Shown: positions 1 to 7,913 of the stretch, piece by piece
Position numbering within the stretch: the first letter of the stretch is position 1
How the letters are laid out: the number at the start of each line of letters is the position of its first letter
Origin: Selenomonadaceae bacterium
Lineage (GTDB): Bacteria > Bacillota > Negativicutes > Selenomonadales > Selenomonadaceae
Assembly (NCBI GenBank): GCA_017515635.1
Contig: JAFWFO010000005.1
Coordinates: 1 to 64,000 of the forward strand
Direction of reading: 5' to 3'
Length of the DNA stretch: 64,000 nt
Notes under the pieces: model-generated
What the model saw: only the letters and a program-made list of their open reading frames with translations
Told to the model about the DNA's origin: nothing
Database searches by the model: none
Translations under genes and position numbers: made by a program

Positions 1-64
1 AAGTGGTTAACACGTCGGATTGTGGCTCCGATATGCGTGGGTTCGATTCCCACGAGTCGCCCCA
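1..64 (+). tRNA. tRNA-His (GTG), 5' end cut by window edge
   Basis: The anticodon arm has a four-base stem CGGA/TCCG around the loop TTGTGGC, which gives anticodon GTG. The T arm (GTGGG/CCCAC around TTCGATT) and a CCA end at 62-64 are intact. The unpaired extra base before CCA is C, as expected for tRNA-His, whose G-1 pairs with C73. About ten 5' bases lie outside the window. Confidence 0.93.
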
Positions 65-65
65 C

Positions 66-141
<76 letters not shown>

Positions 142-153
142 CATGAAATCCGT

Positions 154-178
154 GCCGTGTTTGCGAACACGGCTTTTT
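154..178 (+). terminator. Terminator of the tRNA transcript
   Basis: An eight-pair stem GCCGTGTT/AACACGGC with a TGCG loop is followed by five T. It lies 12 bases after tRNA-Trp and ends the tRNA unit. Confidence 0.85.
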
Positions 179-198
179 GATTGTCGGAGGTGTTTGTC

Positions 199-300
199 AT
201 GAATGTATTGATGCGTTGGGGAATTCGGGCAATAATCGCAGTCGCGGCGGCTCATTTGATTTTTTGCCTGTTCATGTTGATCAAGGTTATGACTGCCTGA
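199..300 (+). CDS. Small single-span membrane peptide, 33 aa
   Basis: This short frame starts at ATG 199 with a strong ribosome site GGAGG at 186-190, eight bases upstream, and ends at TGA 298-300. The peptide has a short basic start (MNVLMRWGIRA) followed by about 20 hydrophobic residues (IIAVAAAHLIFCLFMLIKVM), so it should insert as one membrane helix. I do not recognise a family. It follows the tRNA terminator with no clear promoter seen, and no partner gene is downstream. The good ribosome site and hydrophobic pattern argue for a real gene; its shortness keeps confidence moderate. A toxin-like or regulatory small membrane protein is possible but nothing shows it. Confidence 0.5.
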   Translation: MNVLMRWGIRAIIAVAAAHLIFCLFMLIKVMTA

Positions 301-383
301 ATTAAACGCCGTGAAGCTGTCGTGCCAAAAACTCAATGCGACGGACGTTAGCGATTACTCGACACGTGAAAAAATTATTCGTC

Positions 384-488
384 GTGATTGCGGCGGGCGC
401 GGTCGTTACAAAAGATGTGCCCGACAATTCCTTGATGACCGGCGTGCCCACGAAATTAATAAAAATCATTGCAAATGACGTGGAGTGA
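384..488 (+). pseudogene. C-terminal fragment of a hexapeptide-repeat acetyltransferase
   Basis: Reading from 384 gives VIAAGAVVTKDVPDN then SLMTGVPTKLIKII and a stop at 486-488. This is the classic last coil and tail of left-handed beta-helix acetyltransferases (CysE/LacA/WbbJ type), where AAGAVVTKDV and GVPAK are hallmark stretches. The intact acetyltransferase at 28240-28857 ends in a very similar way. Upstream in the same frame the repeat pattern stops abruptly and no active-site histidine region is present. It is therefore a remnant of a deleted gene next to the tRNAs, a common place for insertions and deletions. Confidence 0.7.
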
Positions 489-520
489 ATTTATTCGACT
501 CTGCAAGAAAAATTACGCAC

Positions 521-553
521 CAAAAAACGGCGGGAAGATTTTTCCCGTCGTTT
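521..553 (-). terminator. Terminator of the exported-protein operon
   Basis: A stem of about 12 pairs (AAAACGACGGGA with its complement, one G-T pair) is followed on the minus strand by six T. It lies just past the stop of the TPR gene that ends the leftward operon. Confidence 0.8.
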
Positions 554-576
554 TAAATTTCCGTGACAAAATTTTT

Positions 577-1533
577 TTATCTGCGGCCGGCCTTCGCCTC
601 GTAAGCGACCTGCATGTTCTGAATTGCGGGCTTGAAGTTTTGATTCACCGACAAGGCGCGAGTGTAGCAGTCAATCGCCGCGTCGTAATCGCCCAATTCG
701 TAGTAGCACAAACCGAGATTGTTGAACGCGTTGGTCAAATCGGAGCCAAGCTCAATCGCTTTTTTGAAGTCGGCAATGGCACGTTGATAATCTTTTTTGT
801 CGTAGTAAATCGTGCCGCGATTGTTGTAGGCCGTGCCGTATTTGGGATTAATCGAAAGTGCCGTGTCAAAGTCCGCAAGCGCGTTGTCGGGTTGACTAAG
901 CGACCTGTAACAAGCACCGCGAGCCGAAAAAATTTTGTCGGTTTTTATGCCGAGTTCAATGGCGCGAGACAAATCTTTGACTGCAAGATCGTTTTTGCCC
1001 TGCCACGAATAAACCGCGCCGCGATTTTGATAAGCTTCGGCGTAATTCGGATTCAGTTCAACGGCACGAGTCAAATCGCTGATTGCGCGGGCGTAAATTT
1101 CGGTGTGGCTTTTACCGGACTTCTGTTGATAATCCGCCATCTTGCCCGTGATTAAGCCGCGATTGCTGTAGGCAACGGCGTCATTGGGATTGAGTTCGAC
1201 GGCGCGATTGTAGTCGTTGTAAGCGTCGTCGTAGCGATTGAGACTTTCATAAACCGTGCCGCGATTGTTGTAAGCGTCCGCGTAATTCGGATTCAGCTCA
1301 ATGGCGCGTGTGAAGTCGGCAACGGCTTTGTCGTATTCCTTTTTCAACTTGTAAGCATAGCCGCGATTGTTATAAGTAACGGCGTTTGTCGGGTCGGCTT
1401 GAATTTTTTGCGTGTATTGAGCTATCGCGCTGTCGGGGTCGAAATTCAACGGCGCGGCACTTGCGGGCGTTGTCAACAGCGACATTGCCAAAAATCCGCC
1501 GACGATTATTCGGGAAAAATTTTTTCGCAACAT
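577..1533 (-). CDS. Exported TPR-repeat protein, 318 aa
   Basis: A signal peptide (basic MLRKNFSR, hydrophobic core, ASA|AP cleavage) is followed by about seven to eight tetratricopeptide repeats filling the rest of the protein. The repeats show the usual pattern, for example AYNNRGTVYESLNRYDDAYN and a recurring A-I-E-L-N-P-N-Y-A linker. TPR proteins act as protein-protein docking scaffolds, so this one probably organises partners in the periplasm. It is the last gene of a six-gene leftward operon (start near 6582), 12 bases after the gene before it, and is followed by a terminator. The specific partner is unknown; the co-transcribed exported proteins are the obvious candidates. Confidence 0.88.
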   Translation of the reverse strand: MLRKNFSRIIVGGFLAMSLLTTPASAAPLNFDPDSAIAQYTQKIQADPTNAVTYNNRGYAYKLKKEYDKAVADFTRAIELNPNYADAYNNRGTVYESLNRYDDAYNDYNRAVELNPNDAVAYSNRGLITGKMADYQQKSGKSHTEIYARAISDLTRAVELNPNYAEAYQNRGAVYSWQGKNDLAVKDLSRAIELGIKTDKIFSARGACYRSLSQPDNALADFDTALSINPKYGTAYNNRGTIYYDKKDYQRAIADFKKAIELGSDLTNAFNNLGLCYYELGDYDAAIDCYTRALSVNQNFKPAIQNMQVAYEAKAGRR

Positions 1534-1545
1534 GTCAAGCCCTCC

Positions 1546-2424
1546 TCAGTAAAGGAAGACAACTGCAGTTTTGTTGAGAAAACCGCTTGCGCCGTTTTCG
1601 ATAAGCAGGCGGTTGCCGTCCGCCACGGAAATGACGGGATTGGCGTTGTGATCGTCAAGTCGTTCGGCTTTGAAAATCAACGGCTTGGAACCTGCGCGGG
1701 CAGCTTTGCTTTGGTCGTTCGCGTAATCGGCCATGCCGTCGCGGACAACAAGATCGTAATTCAAATTTTCGTGACCGTAAAGTTTGACGCCGTTGGAATT
1801 TTTGATTACGGGGCTCATGACGGGATTCAATCCGAGACCGCGGCAGTCAATGATAATGCCCGTGTAACCGCCGATAGCCGACATTGGGGACTTTTCACCG
1901 CCGCCGATAACCGTAAAACCGGAGGCACCGCCGGTGTTGCTGTCGGCAGGCATTGACGGAATAACTTCGGGCGCGGGTTGCGGGAACGTTTCAATCACGG
2001 GCGGAGGCGGAGGCATAACGGCGTTGGCAAGCCCGTTGTCGCCGAACAGCGGCATTTGCATTGTGACGGAATATCCGCCGCCGGCTAATTCGCCTTCGGA
2101 AACGATTTGCGCGCCTTTGATAACGGCACTGACTTTTGTTCTGACAACGTCGGAAGTAAGCATCATTTGTTCGACGGTCGTTTCGGCGTCGACTTGCACG
2201 CCGTGAACCATTTCCGCCAGCTGACGATAGGCATCCGCAATCGCCGCACGTTTGGCAATCATTATGGCTTGTGCGGGAACTCTAACCAACGCGGGATTGG
2301 CGGCACCCATACCCGTGACGGTGATGTATTTTGTGCCCCAATCGACTGCCGCTTCCGCACGCACGCCCGCGAACAAAAACATTGCCACGAACAACGCAGT
2401 CAAAAACGAAAACAACTTCCTCAT
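1546..2424 (-). CDS. Exported LPP20/FlgT-N-like protein, 292 aa
   Basis: The N-terminus is a clear signal peptide ending GVRAEA|AVDWG. After it comes a region (residues about 30-130) of the type found in LPP20 lipoproteins and the N-terminal domain of FlgT: an ITVTGMGAANP strand, then a long helix AIMIAKRAAIADAYRQLAE and VHGVQVDAETTVEQ. A proline-rich linker (MPPPPPVIETFPQPAP) leads to a C-terminal domain of about 120 residues beginning near GYTGIIIDCRGLG. Despite the LPP20 similarity there is no lipobox cysteine, so it should be soluble in the periplasm or surface-exposed. FlgT-type domains work in outer-membrane-associated flagellar rings, but no flagellar genes are nearby. The exact role is unknown. 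Confidence 0.75.
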   Translation of the reverse strand: MRKLFSFLTALFVAMFLFAGVRAEAAVDWGTKYITVTGMGAANPALVRVPAQAIMIAKRAAIADAYRQLAEMVHGVQVDAETTVEQMMLTSDVVRTKVSAVIKGAQIVSEGELAGGGYSVTMQMPLFGDNGLANAVMPPPPPVIETFPQPAPEVIPSMPADSNTGGASGFTVIGGGEKSPMSAIGGYTGIIIDCRGLGLNPVMSPVIKNSNGVKLYGHENLNYDLVVRDGMADYANDQSKAARAGSKPLIFKAERLDDHNANPVISVADGNRLLIENGASGFLNKTAVVFLY

Positions 2425-2518
2425 TTAAACCATCTCCTTAAAAATTTTCTGTTGACGAGCTTATTTCGCACGTTCGGAAATATTCCTGCGCGGCTGAATT
2501 AAATTTGCGTTAAATCCG

Positions 2519-3247
2519 TCACTCTTTCGTGATGGCGTCGGCGGCGGCCTGTCGTTCTTTTTTACTCGGATCTTTTATGCCGCGTGTCTTCTTATATTCG
2601 TTCGTCGCCTCTTTCAGTAATTTGGAACCTTCACTGCGAACTTTCAACAACGCTTCAACTTCTTTGGCGACTTGGATAATATTGCCGAGCCCGCTCAAAT
2701 TGCCCGACGTGATATTTTTGACGCTTGACGCGATAATCATGCCCGCTTGTGCACTCGCGACGCCCGCCATAAAATCGGAAAGTCCACGCTGACTGTTGGC
2801 GGTTTTGACAAATTCGTCGATTTTCTTGAGTTTTTCCTCGTCGCCCGAAGCAAGCGCGTCCGCAAGATATTTTTTTGCGGCCTCCGACTGCTGTTTTCGT
2901 TCGGCGGCACCGTTTTTCATGTTTATGCCCGCGTCGTTGCTTTTCACCGCAGATTTCGCGACTTGTTGAGTCGTGATGAGTTCCTTGTTGGCAATGCTGT
3001 CGTTGGTTGCGGTTGAAATGTTTTTGTACGCGCCGTCAAGCAAAGCGATTGAGTAGTAAAAGTTTTCGAGCATCTTGTCATGAGCTTTTTGGGGGTCTTT
3101 TGCGGTGATTCCCAAAGCATCGCCGACAGTGCCGAGAATATTGCCGAACCCGCCGGCCTGCGCCGTTTGAATGTTCGCCGTGAAAGTTACCGTTGCGAAA
3201 CTCACCGCCACAAGTCCCGCCGCCGCACGTTTAAAAAATTTTTTCAT
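2519..3247 (-). CDS. Exported helical protein of unknown function, 242 aa
   Basis: A signal peptide (MKKFFKRAAAGLVAVSFA...AQA|GGFGN) precedes a mostly alpha-helical, charged mature protein. A glycine-rich stretch (GGFGNILGTVGDALGI) is followed by long helices with many Lys, Glu and Ala residues (for example ERKQQSEAAKKYLADALASG), and it ends in a basic tail. No catalytic motif is visible and I do not recognise a family. It lies in the middle of the six-gene exported-protein operon and is probably a structural or accessory part of the same assembly. Confidence 0.7.
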   Translation of the reverse strand: MKKFFKRAAAGLVAVSFATVTFTANIQTAQAGGFGNILGTVGDALGITAKDPQKAHDKMLENFYYSIALLDGAYKNISTATNDSIANKELITTQQVAKSAVKSNDAGINMKNGAAERKQQSEAAKKYLADALASGDEEKLKKIDEFVKTANSQRGLSDFMAGVASAQAGMIIASSVKNITSGNLSGLGNIIQVAKEVEALLKVRSEGSKLLKEATNEYKKTRGIKDPSKKERQAAADAITKE

Positions 3248-3274
3248 TGAAGTAAACCGCCTTTCGTAAAAAAA

Positions 3275-4150
3275 TTAATTGTTCGACCAGTACTTGACCA
3301 AAGCATCAGTGATTGACTTCGAGGACGTGACTGCAGCTTTTTCAAACAGGAAACGCCCGACGCGATTTAAATCTTTCATGCGCAAAATGTCGCTGCCTTC
3401 GTAGTTGTCAATGACTTTGAAATTGTTCAGGCAATCCAACGCCCGAATGTTTATTTCGCAAGATGCGGTAAAGCCGTCCGCGTCTTCCTCCTCTTTCGCC
3501 ATAACAATTTCGCCGACAATCGCCGTGCAAATCGCGGGATTTTCGGCGGATTTTTTCTTGACGAATTCGACAAAGCCGTCAAAGTTCATCAAGCGCGTTT
3601 GATTGAGTGAGCCGACAACTTCATCCGCGTTGGCGACGATAAATTTATTTTCGGTAAGGCGCGTCATGTATCGCTGAAGAATAACATTTTCGGCAGTTTG
3701 AATTTGTTCCTCGCTTGCACCGTTTCCGACAAATCGAACGAAGACATAAACTTCGCGGGTTGCGTCACCTGCGTGAGCGTCTTTGACGAGTCTGCCCAGT
3801 TCCGCTTGCAGTTCGGTATATTTGATTTCAATTCTGCCCGTGACGACGAACGCGCCCGAAGAATTTTTGCTTTTCTTGTCGACGTGAACTTTGTCGATAA
3901 ATTCGCCGTAGCGTTTGACGAGCTGTTGATAGGGCGAATCGGGGTCTTCGTTGCGTTCGGTGATTTGAGCCAACACGCGCTTAATCGTCGAAAGTTTCAT
4001 GTCCTCAATCGCGGCGACTTCCGTTTTGCCTTTGCCGCCCGAAAGAATTCCACGCGGCGGGTCTTTGGCGAAAGTCACGGGCGACAAAAAAATTTGCACG
4101 AGGAACGCAAGCAACGTCGCGAGAAAAATTTTTCCGAAAAGATTTTTCAT
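3275..4150 (-). CDS. Exported FlgT-like protein, 291 aa
   Basis: A signal peptide (MKNLFGKIFLATLLAFLVQIF...TFA|KDPP) is followed by RGILSGGKGKTEVAAIEDMKL, a segment reminiscent of the LPP20/FlgT N-terminal helix motif seen in its two relatives in this operon. A later section (YVFVRFVGNGASEEQIQTAE) resembles the nucleotide-binding-like middle domain of FlgT and outer-membrane assembly proteins, but this likeness is weak. There are 9 bases between it and the upstream gene, so translation is probably coupled. Function unknown; likely part of the same envelope complex. Confidence 0.65.
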   Translation of the reverse strand: MKNLFGKIFLATLLAFLVQIFLSPVTFAKDPPRGILSGGKGKTEVAAIEDMKLSTIKRVLAQITERNEDPDSPYQQLVKRYGEFIDKVHVDKKSKNSSGAFVVTGRIEIKYTELQAELGRLVKDAHAGDATREVYVFVRFVGNGASEEQIQTAENVILQRYMTRLTENKFIVANADEVVGSLNQTRLMNFDGFVEFVKKKSAENPAICTAIVGEIVMAKEEEDADGFTASCEINIRALDCLNNFKVIDNYEGSDILRMKDLNRVGRFLFEKAAVTSSKSITDALVKYWSNN

Positions 4151-4159
4151 GTCGTCACC

Positions 4160-5326
4160 TCAAAATATCAGTTGAATTTTCGTTGCACCGAGATCGCCCG
4201 CACTGCCGCTGCCCTGTTGAATTCCGGGGATTGCGTCAATCAAAGCTTGCACCAGTTCGCCGATAACCGAATAAGCGTCCGTCGACACGAAGAAAGATAA
4301 CGTCGTCGGATTCGGGCGCGTCATGCGGATAACTTTGCAATGTGCGTTTTCCAGTCCGGCTTTAATCGCAGGATATTGCGCCTGATAGTTCGTGACGTTC
4401 GAGACAATGACGGTCGTTTTTATGTTGGTGTAACCGCCGCGAGTTTCGCGTTGCACGGTCTCCAAAGCTTGTTTCGCCAAAGATTCCATTGCCTCACGCG
4501 TGGCAGCTTCTTTGGCGTTGAAAATGGCTTCGTTTTGCGTGGCGGCGACACCCTTGACGTATTTGCTGAACACGTCGACTTCACTTGAATCAAGTCCGAT
4601 TAACTCAAATGACGCGTGAACCGTAGCTTCATAGACGCCGTTGACTTTACGAACGGATTCTTCGGACAAAGTGCCGCGCAGTAAAGCGTTTTCCTCTTCG
4701 CGAAATTGATTGGCAAGGGCTCTGGCTCTGATTCGCACATCGGGCGCGGAATAATTGTTGATGAGATAATTGACAACGTTGTCATTCGTCACGGCACGCA
4801 AGCCGACTTGTTTCAATTTCGCATTGAGATAATCGCCGACAAGTTCGGGCGTGTAGCTGTATGTGCCGGAAAGATTTTTTTGCACGACGGCAACCATTAT
4901 TCCGCCGCGTGAATTCGATTCGTTGACGTTGGCATCAAGTTGAGATTTCAAATCCTGAGCGAATTCGCGAATTCTCTGCGCGCTTGCCTCAACGTCAAGT
5001 TCGACGTAAAAAAGTTCGCCTTGAATTTCCTCTTTGATGACGCGGTTAATATTTACGTAGCCATCGGATTTAACGGAAATTTCGTCTTTGACAAGCATGA
5101 AGTTGGCGACTTCGGTTGTGCCTTGAACGTGAACGCCGACTGCCGCTTCAACTGCCTCACGCATTGCCTGTTTGCGGGCTTCTCTTTTGGCACCGTCAAT
5201 GTCGCCGTTGACAATCGGGGCGTAACCTTTGGCGATAACCGCTTCGGCGGGCGAAATTGTTTCGACGAAAAAAGCACAGATCGCGAAGGTCAGCGCAAAA
5301 AATTTCAGCAAAAATTTTTTCATCAC
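4160..5326 (-). CDS. Exported FlgT-N domain protein, 388 aa
   Basis: After a signal peptide (ending TISPAEA|VIAKG) the protein carries the most typical FlgT N-terminal domain of the operon: IAKGYAPIVNGDIDGAKREA, then RKQAMREAVEAAVGVHVQGT, a D-E-I-S-V-K-S-D-G-Y-V strand and a Y-V-E-L-D-V-E-A strand. A second copy of the same helix idea (NEAIFNAKEAATREAMESLA) follows near residue 280, so it may have two related domains. The start codon overlaps the stop of the upstream gene (ATGA), which shows tight coupling. In flagellate bacteria FlgT supports the outer-membrane ring; here no flagellar gene is seen, so another envelope structure is more likely. Confidence 0.75.
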   Translation of the reverse strand: MMKKFLLKFFALTFAICAFFVETISPAEAVIAKGYAPIVNGDIDGAKREARKQAMREAVEAAVGVHVQGTTEVANFMLVKDEISVKSDGYVNINRVIKEEIQGELFYVELDVEASAQRIREFAQDLKSQLDANVNESNSRGGIMVAVVQKNLSGTYSYTPELVGDYLNAKLKQVGLRAVTNDNVVNYLINNYSAPDVRIRARALANQFREEENALLRGTLSEESVRKVNGVYEATVHASFELIGLDSSEVDVFSKYVKGVAATQNEAIFNAKEAATREAMESLAKQALETVQRETRGGYTNIKTTVIVSNVTNYQAQYPAIKAGLENAHCKVIRMTRPNPTTLSFFVSTDAYSVIGELVQALIDAIPGIQQGSGSAGDLGATKIQLIF

Positions 5327-6582
5327 TTAACCTTCTTTCCGGCCTGTGCCGCCGCCGATTTAACAGCCGCACCAATCATCAAGCCGCCAAAAATTTCAAC
5401 CTCGCTTTTGATAATTTTGTTCGGGGACGACATGTCCTTGAGATATTCTTCGGTAATGTCGTTGGTCACTTCGATTTTCTTGCCGTCAACGGTGCTTTCC
5501 ATCCACAGACGATAAGCCTTAAAGCCGTTGATATTTGAAACTTGTTTGGTTTCGACTTCTTTGGAGCCGATACCCGAAACGTTCAGATAAATTTTGTGGT
5601 CAACGTCCTTGGGCATACGAACGGTTTTTTCGCCCGAATGCGACGTGCTCATTTTCGCGACGTAAAAGCCCTGTGTGGCGTCAATCGTCCAGTTTGAGTT
5701 GTCGCCTTCAAGAATCATCGGGTAAACGACGTTGCCCGTGTGCGCGGCAAAATCGCTCGTGAAAATGTTTCCGCAAATGCGTTGCATAAGTCTGTTCCCG
5801 CCCAAAATGCCTTTGGCTTTTTCCGACGTGTAGGAAACATTTTCGACGCGATAAGTTTCGCTGACCATCTTTTTATCTTCCAAACGTTTGATAACTTTTT
5901 TGTACTTGGTAAAATCCAAATTCTTTTTAATCATGTTGACGGTAAAATTCGTGTAGATTCGCGCAAGTTCCGCCCGATCGTGATGCGTCATTTGCTCAAA
6001 AGAATTCGACAGCGGAATCGACTCGTAATAATGCACGGGAATATTGCCCAAAATCGTCAACGCGCCGTCATCGTCTTCGCTGCAAAAAGCAATGTCCAAA
6101 GCCGAAATGATTATGTACTTGTAGTGCGGCTTGCCGTTTATCTGGTAGACTTGCTCAATCGCGTAGTCAATGACGACAATCGGCACGAGCGCAATGGGAG
6201 CGTCGCCGACAGTCGCGTCCGAAAGTTCGTTGTTCATTTCGGAAACGTTGTCGCCCTCGAAAGATGTTTTGAGTTTGAACGGCAACTTCGCGCCTTGTTC
6301 CTTGAGTTTGGCGTCAATCGCGGCGGCAATTTTTTCGCGATTTTCTCGTTGCTCTTCGGCCGTGCCCGTGTTCAAAAGCTGATAGCCGCGTCGTCGTTGA
6401 GCCGCTTGGTCGTCGCCCGCAACGTTCATGGTGTAAACGTCGTGCGCCCAAACAATTTCCGGCAAAGGTTTCGCCGCGTTCGCCGTGCCGAAAAATCCGA
6501 GTGCAAAAATCGTTGCGACGAGAAAAATTTTCGCGCAACTTCGCTCAAAAAAACTTCTTAAACCGCTGAAAGTTTTGCCCAT
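5323..6582 (-). CDS. First gene of the exported-protein operon, 419 aa
   Basis: The start is set at ATG 6582 because GGAGGA lies six bases upstream; a longer frame to 6618 adds 12 residues without a ribosome site. The N-terminus MGKTFSGLRSFFERSCAKI plus a hydrophobic core ending TANA|AK is a signal peptide with a long n-region. The mature part has no family I recognise; it includes a PIALVPIVVIDYAIEQVYQI stretch and a C-terminal glycine- and alanine-rich end (FGGLMIGAAVKSAAAQAG). It is the promoter-proximal gene, overlaps the next by four bases, and has a partial duplicate of its own start about 200 bases upstream. Confidence 0.72.
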   Translation of the reverse strand: MGKTFSGLRSFFERSCAKIFLVATIFALGFFGTANAAKPLPEIVWAHDVYTMNVAGDDQAAQRRRGYQLLNTGTAEEQRENREKIAAAIDAKLKEQGAKLPFKLKTSFEGDNVSEMNNELSDATVGDAPIALVPIVVIDYAIEQVYQINGKPHYKYIIISALDIAFCSEDDDGALTILGNIPVHYYESIPLSNSFEQMTHHDRAELARIYTNFTVNMIKKNLDFTKYKKVIKRLEDKKMVSETYRVENVSYTSEKAKGILGGNRLMQRICGNIFTSDFAAHTGNVVYPMILEGDNSNWTIDATQGFYVAKMSTSHSGEKTVRMPKDVDHKIYLNVSGIGSKEVETKQVSNINGFKAYRLWMESTVDGKKIEVTNDITEEYLKDMSSPNKIIKSEVEIFGGLMIGAAVKSAAAQAGKKVK

Positions 6583-6638
6583 AAAAATTCCTCCTTCATG
6601 GCAATAAACTGAAAACAAAAAATCTTCGTGTGATTATT

Positions 6639-6666
6639 TTAATACACAATATGGGGGTGCAGTCAA
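6639..6666 (-). promoter_or_regulatory. Promoter of the six-gene exported-protein operon
   Basis: On the minus strand TTGACT (6661-6666) and TATTAA (6639-6644) are 16 bases apart, placing the transcript start near 6632, about 50 bases before the first gene. The match is good though not perfect. Confidence 0.65.
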
Positions 6667-6717
6667 CAGTTTTTTGTTGAAGTTTTTCTGAAATTTATGA
6701 CGTGTCCGCGCATTGTG

Positions 6718-6791
6718 ATAAAAATTTTTCGTAAGACTTCGCTCAAAAAATTTCTTCACGCCGCCGAAAATTTTACGCATAAAAAATCCCC
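6718..6791 (-). pseudogene. Truncated duplicate of the start of the 5323-6582 gene
   Basis: A ribosome site (GGGGA), an ATG at 6778-6780 and about 20 codons read MRKIFGGVKKFFERSLTKNF, closely matching MGKTFSGLRSFFERSCAKIF of the downstream gene. The DNA is near identical in the stretch TTTTTTGAGCGAAGT. After that the likeness ends, and the frame drifts to a stop at 6634 through the operon promoter. It cannot encode a working exported protein because the hydrophobic signal core is missing. Confidence 0.65.
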
Positions 6792-6846
6792 ATTGCGGAC
6801 GCAGCCGATTGTTGAAATCAGCATACAACACAACAGGGAGCTTGTG

Positions 6847-6870
6847 GTTACTTGACAAGTAACTTTTTTT
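6847..6870 (+). terminator. Hairpin with T-tract (plus-strand terminator-like)
   Basis: GTTACTT/AAGTAAC around GAC is followed by seven T on the plus strand. It overlaps the stop of the leftward methylase gene, so it does not suit that gene's orientation; no plus-strand gene ends here. A relative of this palindrome is at 57831-57849. Confidence 0.4.
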
Positions 6871-7633
6871 AAAGCGTGTTATCGATTTGTCTGACGGCTT
6901 CCGACAAAATTATCGCGGCGGAAGTTGCGACGTTTAAACTTTCGGCATGTCCACTCATCGGGATAAAAATTTTTCGTGCGACGGATAAAATTTTTTCCGA
7001 GACGCCATTAGCCTCTGAGCCGAAAACTATTGCGACGGGGCTTTTCGTGAAGTCGTGACGGAAATAAATTTCTGCCGACGAATCAACCGCCGCCGCCAAA
7101 ATTTCCCGCGAACGCATTGCCGATAAAAATTCTTCGTGTGCCAACGTCGTGACGGGCAAATAAAAAATCGCACCCATCGATGAGCGAATAACTTTCGGGT
7201 TAAAAATTTCTGCCGAGCCGTCCAATAAAATTATTCCGCAATCGAACGCCGCCGCCGTCCGCAGAATCGTCCCGACGTTGCCGGGGTCTTGCACGCCGTC
7301 CAAAACCGCGATAATTTTTTTTACCGCGACTTCCTCAAGCGTCGAAAATTTTTGTCGCACAACCAAAAGAATTCCCTGCGGCGTTTGCGTGTCGGAAATT
7401 TTTTCAAGCGTCGACGACGGAATTTCTTCGAGCGGCGCAAATTTTTTCAAGCGTTCGATTAAAGCCGCTGACCGTGTATACGACAAAAATTCCCGCGTGT
7501 AAAATCCGAATTCAATCTGCGCGGGCGGAACTTCTTCGCAGAGCCGCAAACCTTCCGCGACAAAAAGTTTCAACTCGTTGCGGAATTTTTTTTGTGCAAG
7601 CTTGCGAACAAGTTTTATCTGTGCATTTGACAT
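6869..7633 (-). CDS. TrmH/SpoU-family RNA 2'-O-methyltransferase, 254 aa
   Basis: The protein has an N-terminal substrate-binding part (KLVRKLAQKKFRNELKLFVAEG), then the SPOUT knot domain with the three family motifs: motif 1 DPGNVGTILRTAAAF, motif 2 IVFGSEANGVSE, motif 3 IPMSGHAESLNVATSAAI. Such enzymes move a methyl group from S-adenosylmethionine to a ribose 2'-OH in 23S rRNA or tRNA. Length and the N-terminal domain fit RlmB-like enzymes; the exact target nucleotide cannot be read from sequence. GGAGG lies eight bases before the ATG. It is divergent from the metal-export genes with only about 60 bases between starts. Confidence 0.9.
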   Translation of the reverse strand: MSNAQIKLVRKLAQKKFRNELKLFVAEGLRLCEEVPPAQIEFGFYTREFLSYTRSAALIERLKKFAPLEEIPSSTLEKISDTQTPQGILLVVRQKFSTLEEVAVKKIIAVLDGVQDPGNVGTILRTAAAFDCGIILLDGSAEIFNPKVIRSSMGAIFYLPVTTLAHEEFLSAMRSREILAAAVDSSAEIYFRHDFTKSPVAIVFGSEANGVSEKILSVARKIFIPMSGHAESLNVATSAAIILSEAVRQIDNTL

Positions 7634-7694
7634 TTAAAATCCTCCGCTATACAATTTCGGGCGTATTGATAAAATTTTTCAGGAGATGATTGAC

Positions 7695-7913
7695 TTGAAG
7701 AAGACATACAAAATCGACGTGGACTGCGCCAACTGCGCGAACTTGATGGAGACCGAGGCGAAGAAAACTTCGGGCGTGAAAGATGCTGTGGTTAATTTCA
7801 TGACGCTCAAGATGAAAGTCGAATTTGATGACGGCGTCGACGTTCGCGAAGTCATGGAGCGCGTCCGCGAAAATTGCAAGCGCGTCGAAAAGGACTGCGA
7901 AATCTTTTTATGA
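7695..7913 (+). CDS. Free-standing heavy-metal-associated (HMA) domain protein, 72 aa
   Basis: The protein is a single ferredoxin-like HMA domain: KTYKIDVDCANCANLMETEA, then SGVKDAVVNFMTLKMKVEF. The metal-binding motif is CANC. I chose the TTG at 7695 because AGGAG (7680-7684) is ten bases upstream and the family normally starts with KKTYKI; the ATG at 7686 sits directly on the ribosome site. Its stop overlaps the start of the P1B-ATPase (ATGA), so the two are co-translated. The neighbouring ATPase lacks its own HMA domain, so this protein most likely delivers zinc, cadmium or lead to it in the cytoplasm. Confidence 0.88.
   Translation: MKKTYKIDVDCANCANLMETEAKKTSGVKDAVVNFMTLKMKVEFDDGVDVREVMERVRENCKRVEKDCEIFL

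Noticed and set aside
142..200. secE after tRNA-Trp, a common gene order
   Set aside because: A terminator follows the tRNA and the next frame encodes a 33-residue peptide without SecE features.
469..1155. 228-residue plus-strand frame opposite the TPR gene
   Set aside because: It is a mirror of the TPR coding strand with no ribosome site; several such antisense frames across the window were left out for the same reason.
6634..6858. 74-residue gene upstream of the exported-protein operon
   Set aside because: It is a decayed copy of the next gene's start and its end runs through the operon promoter.
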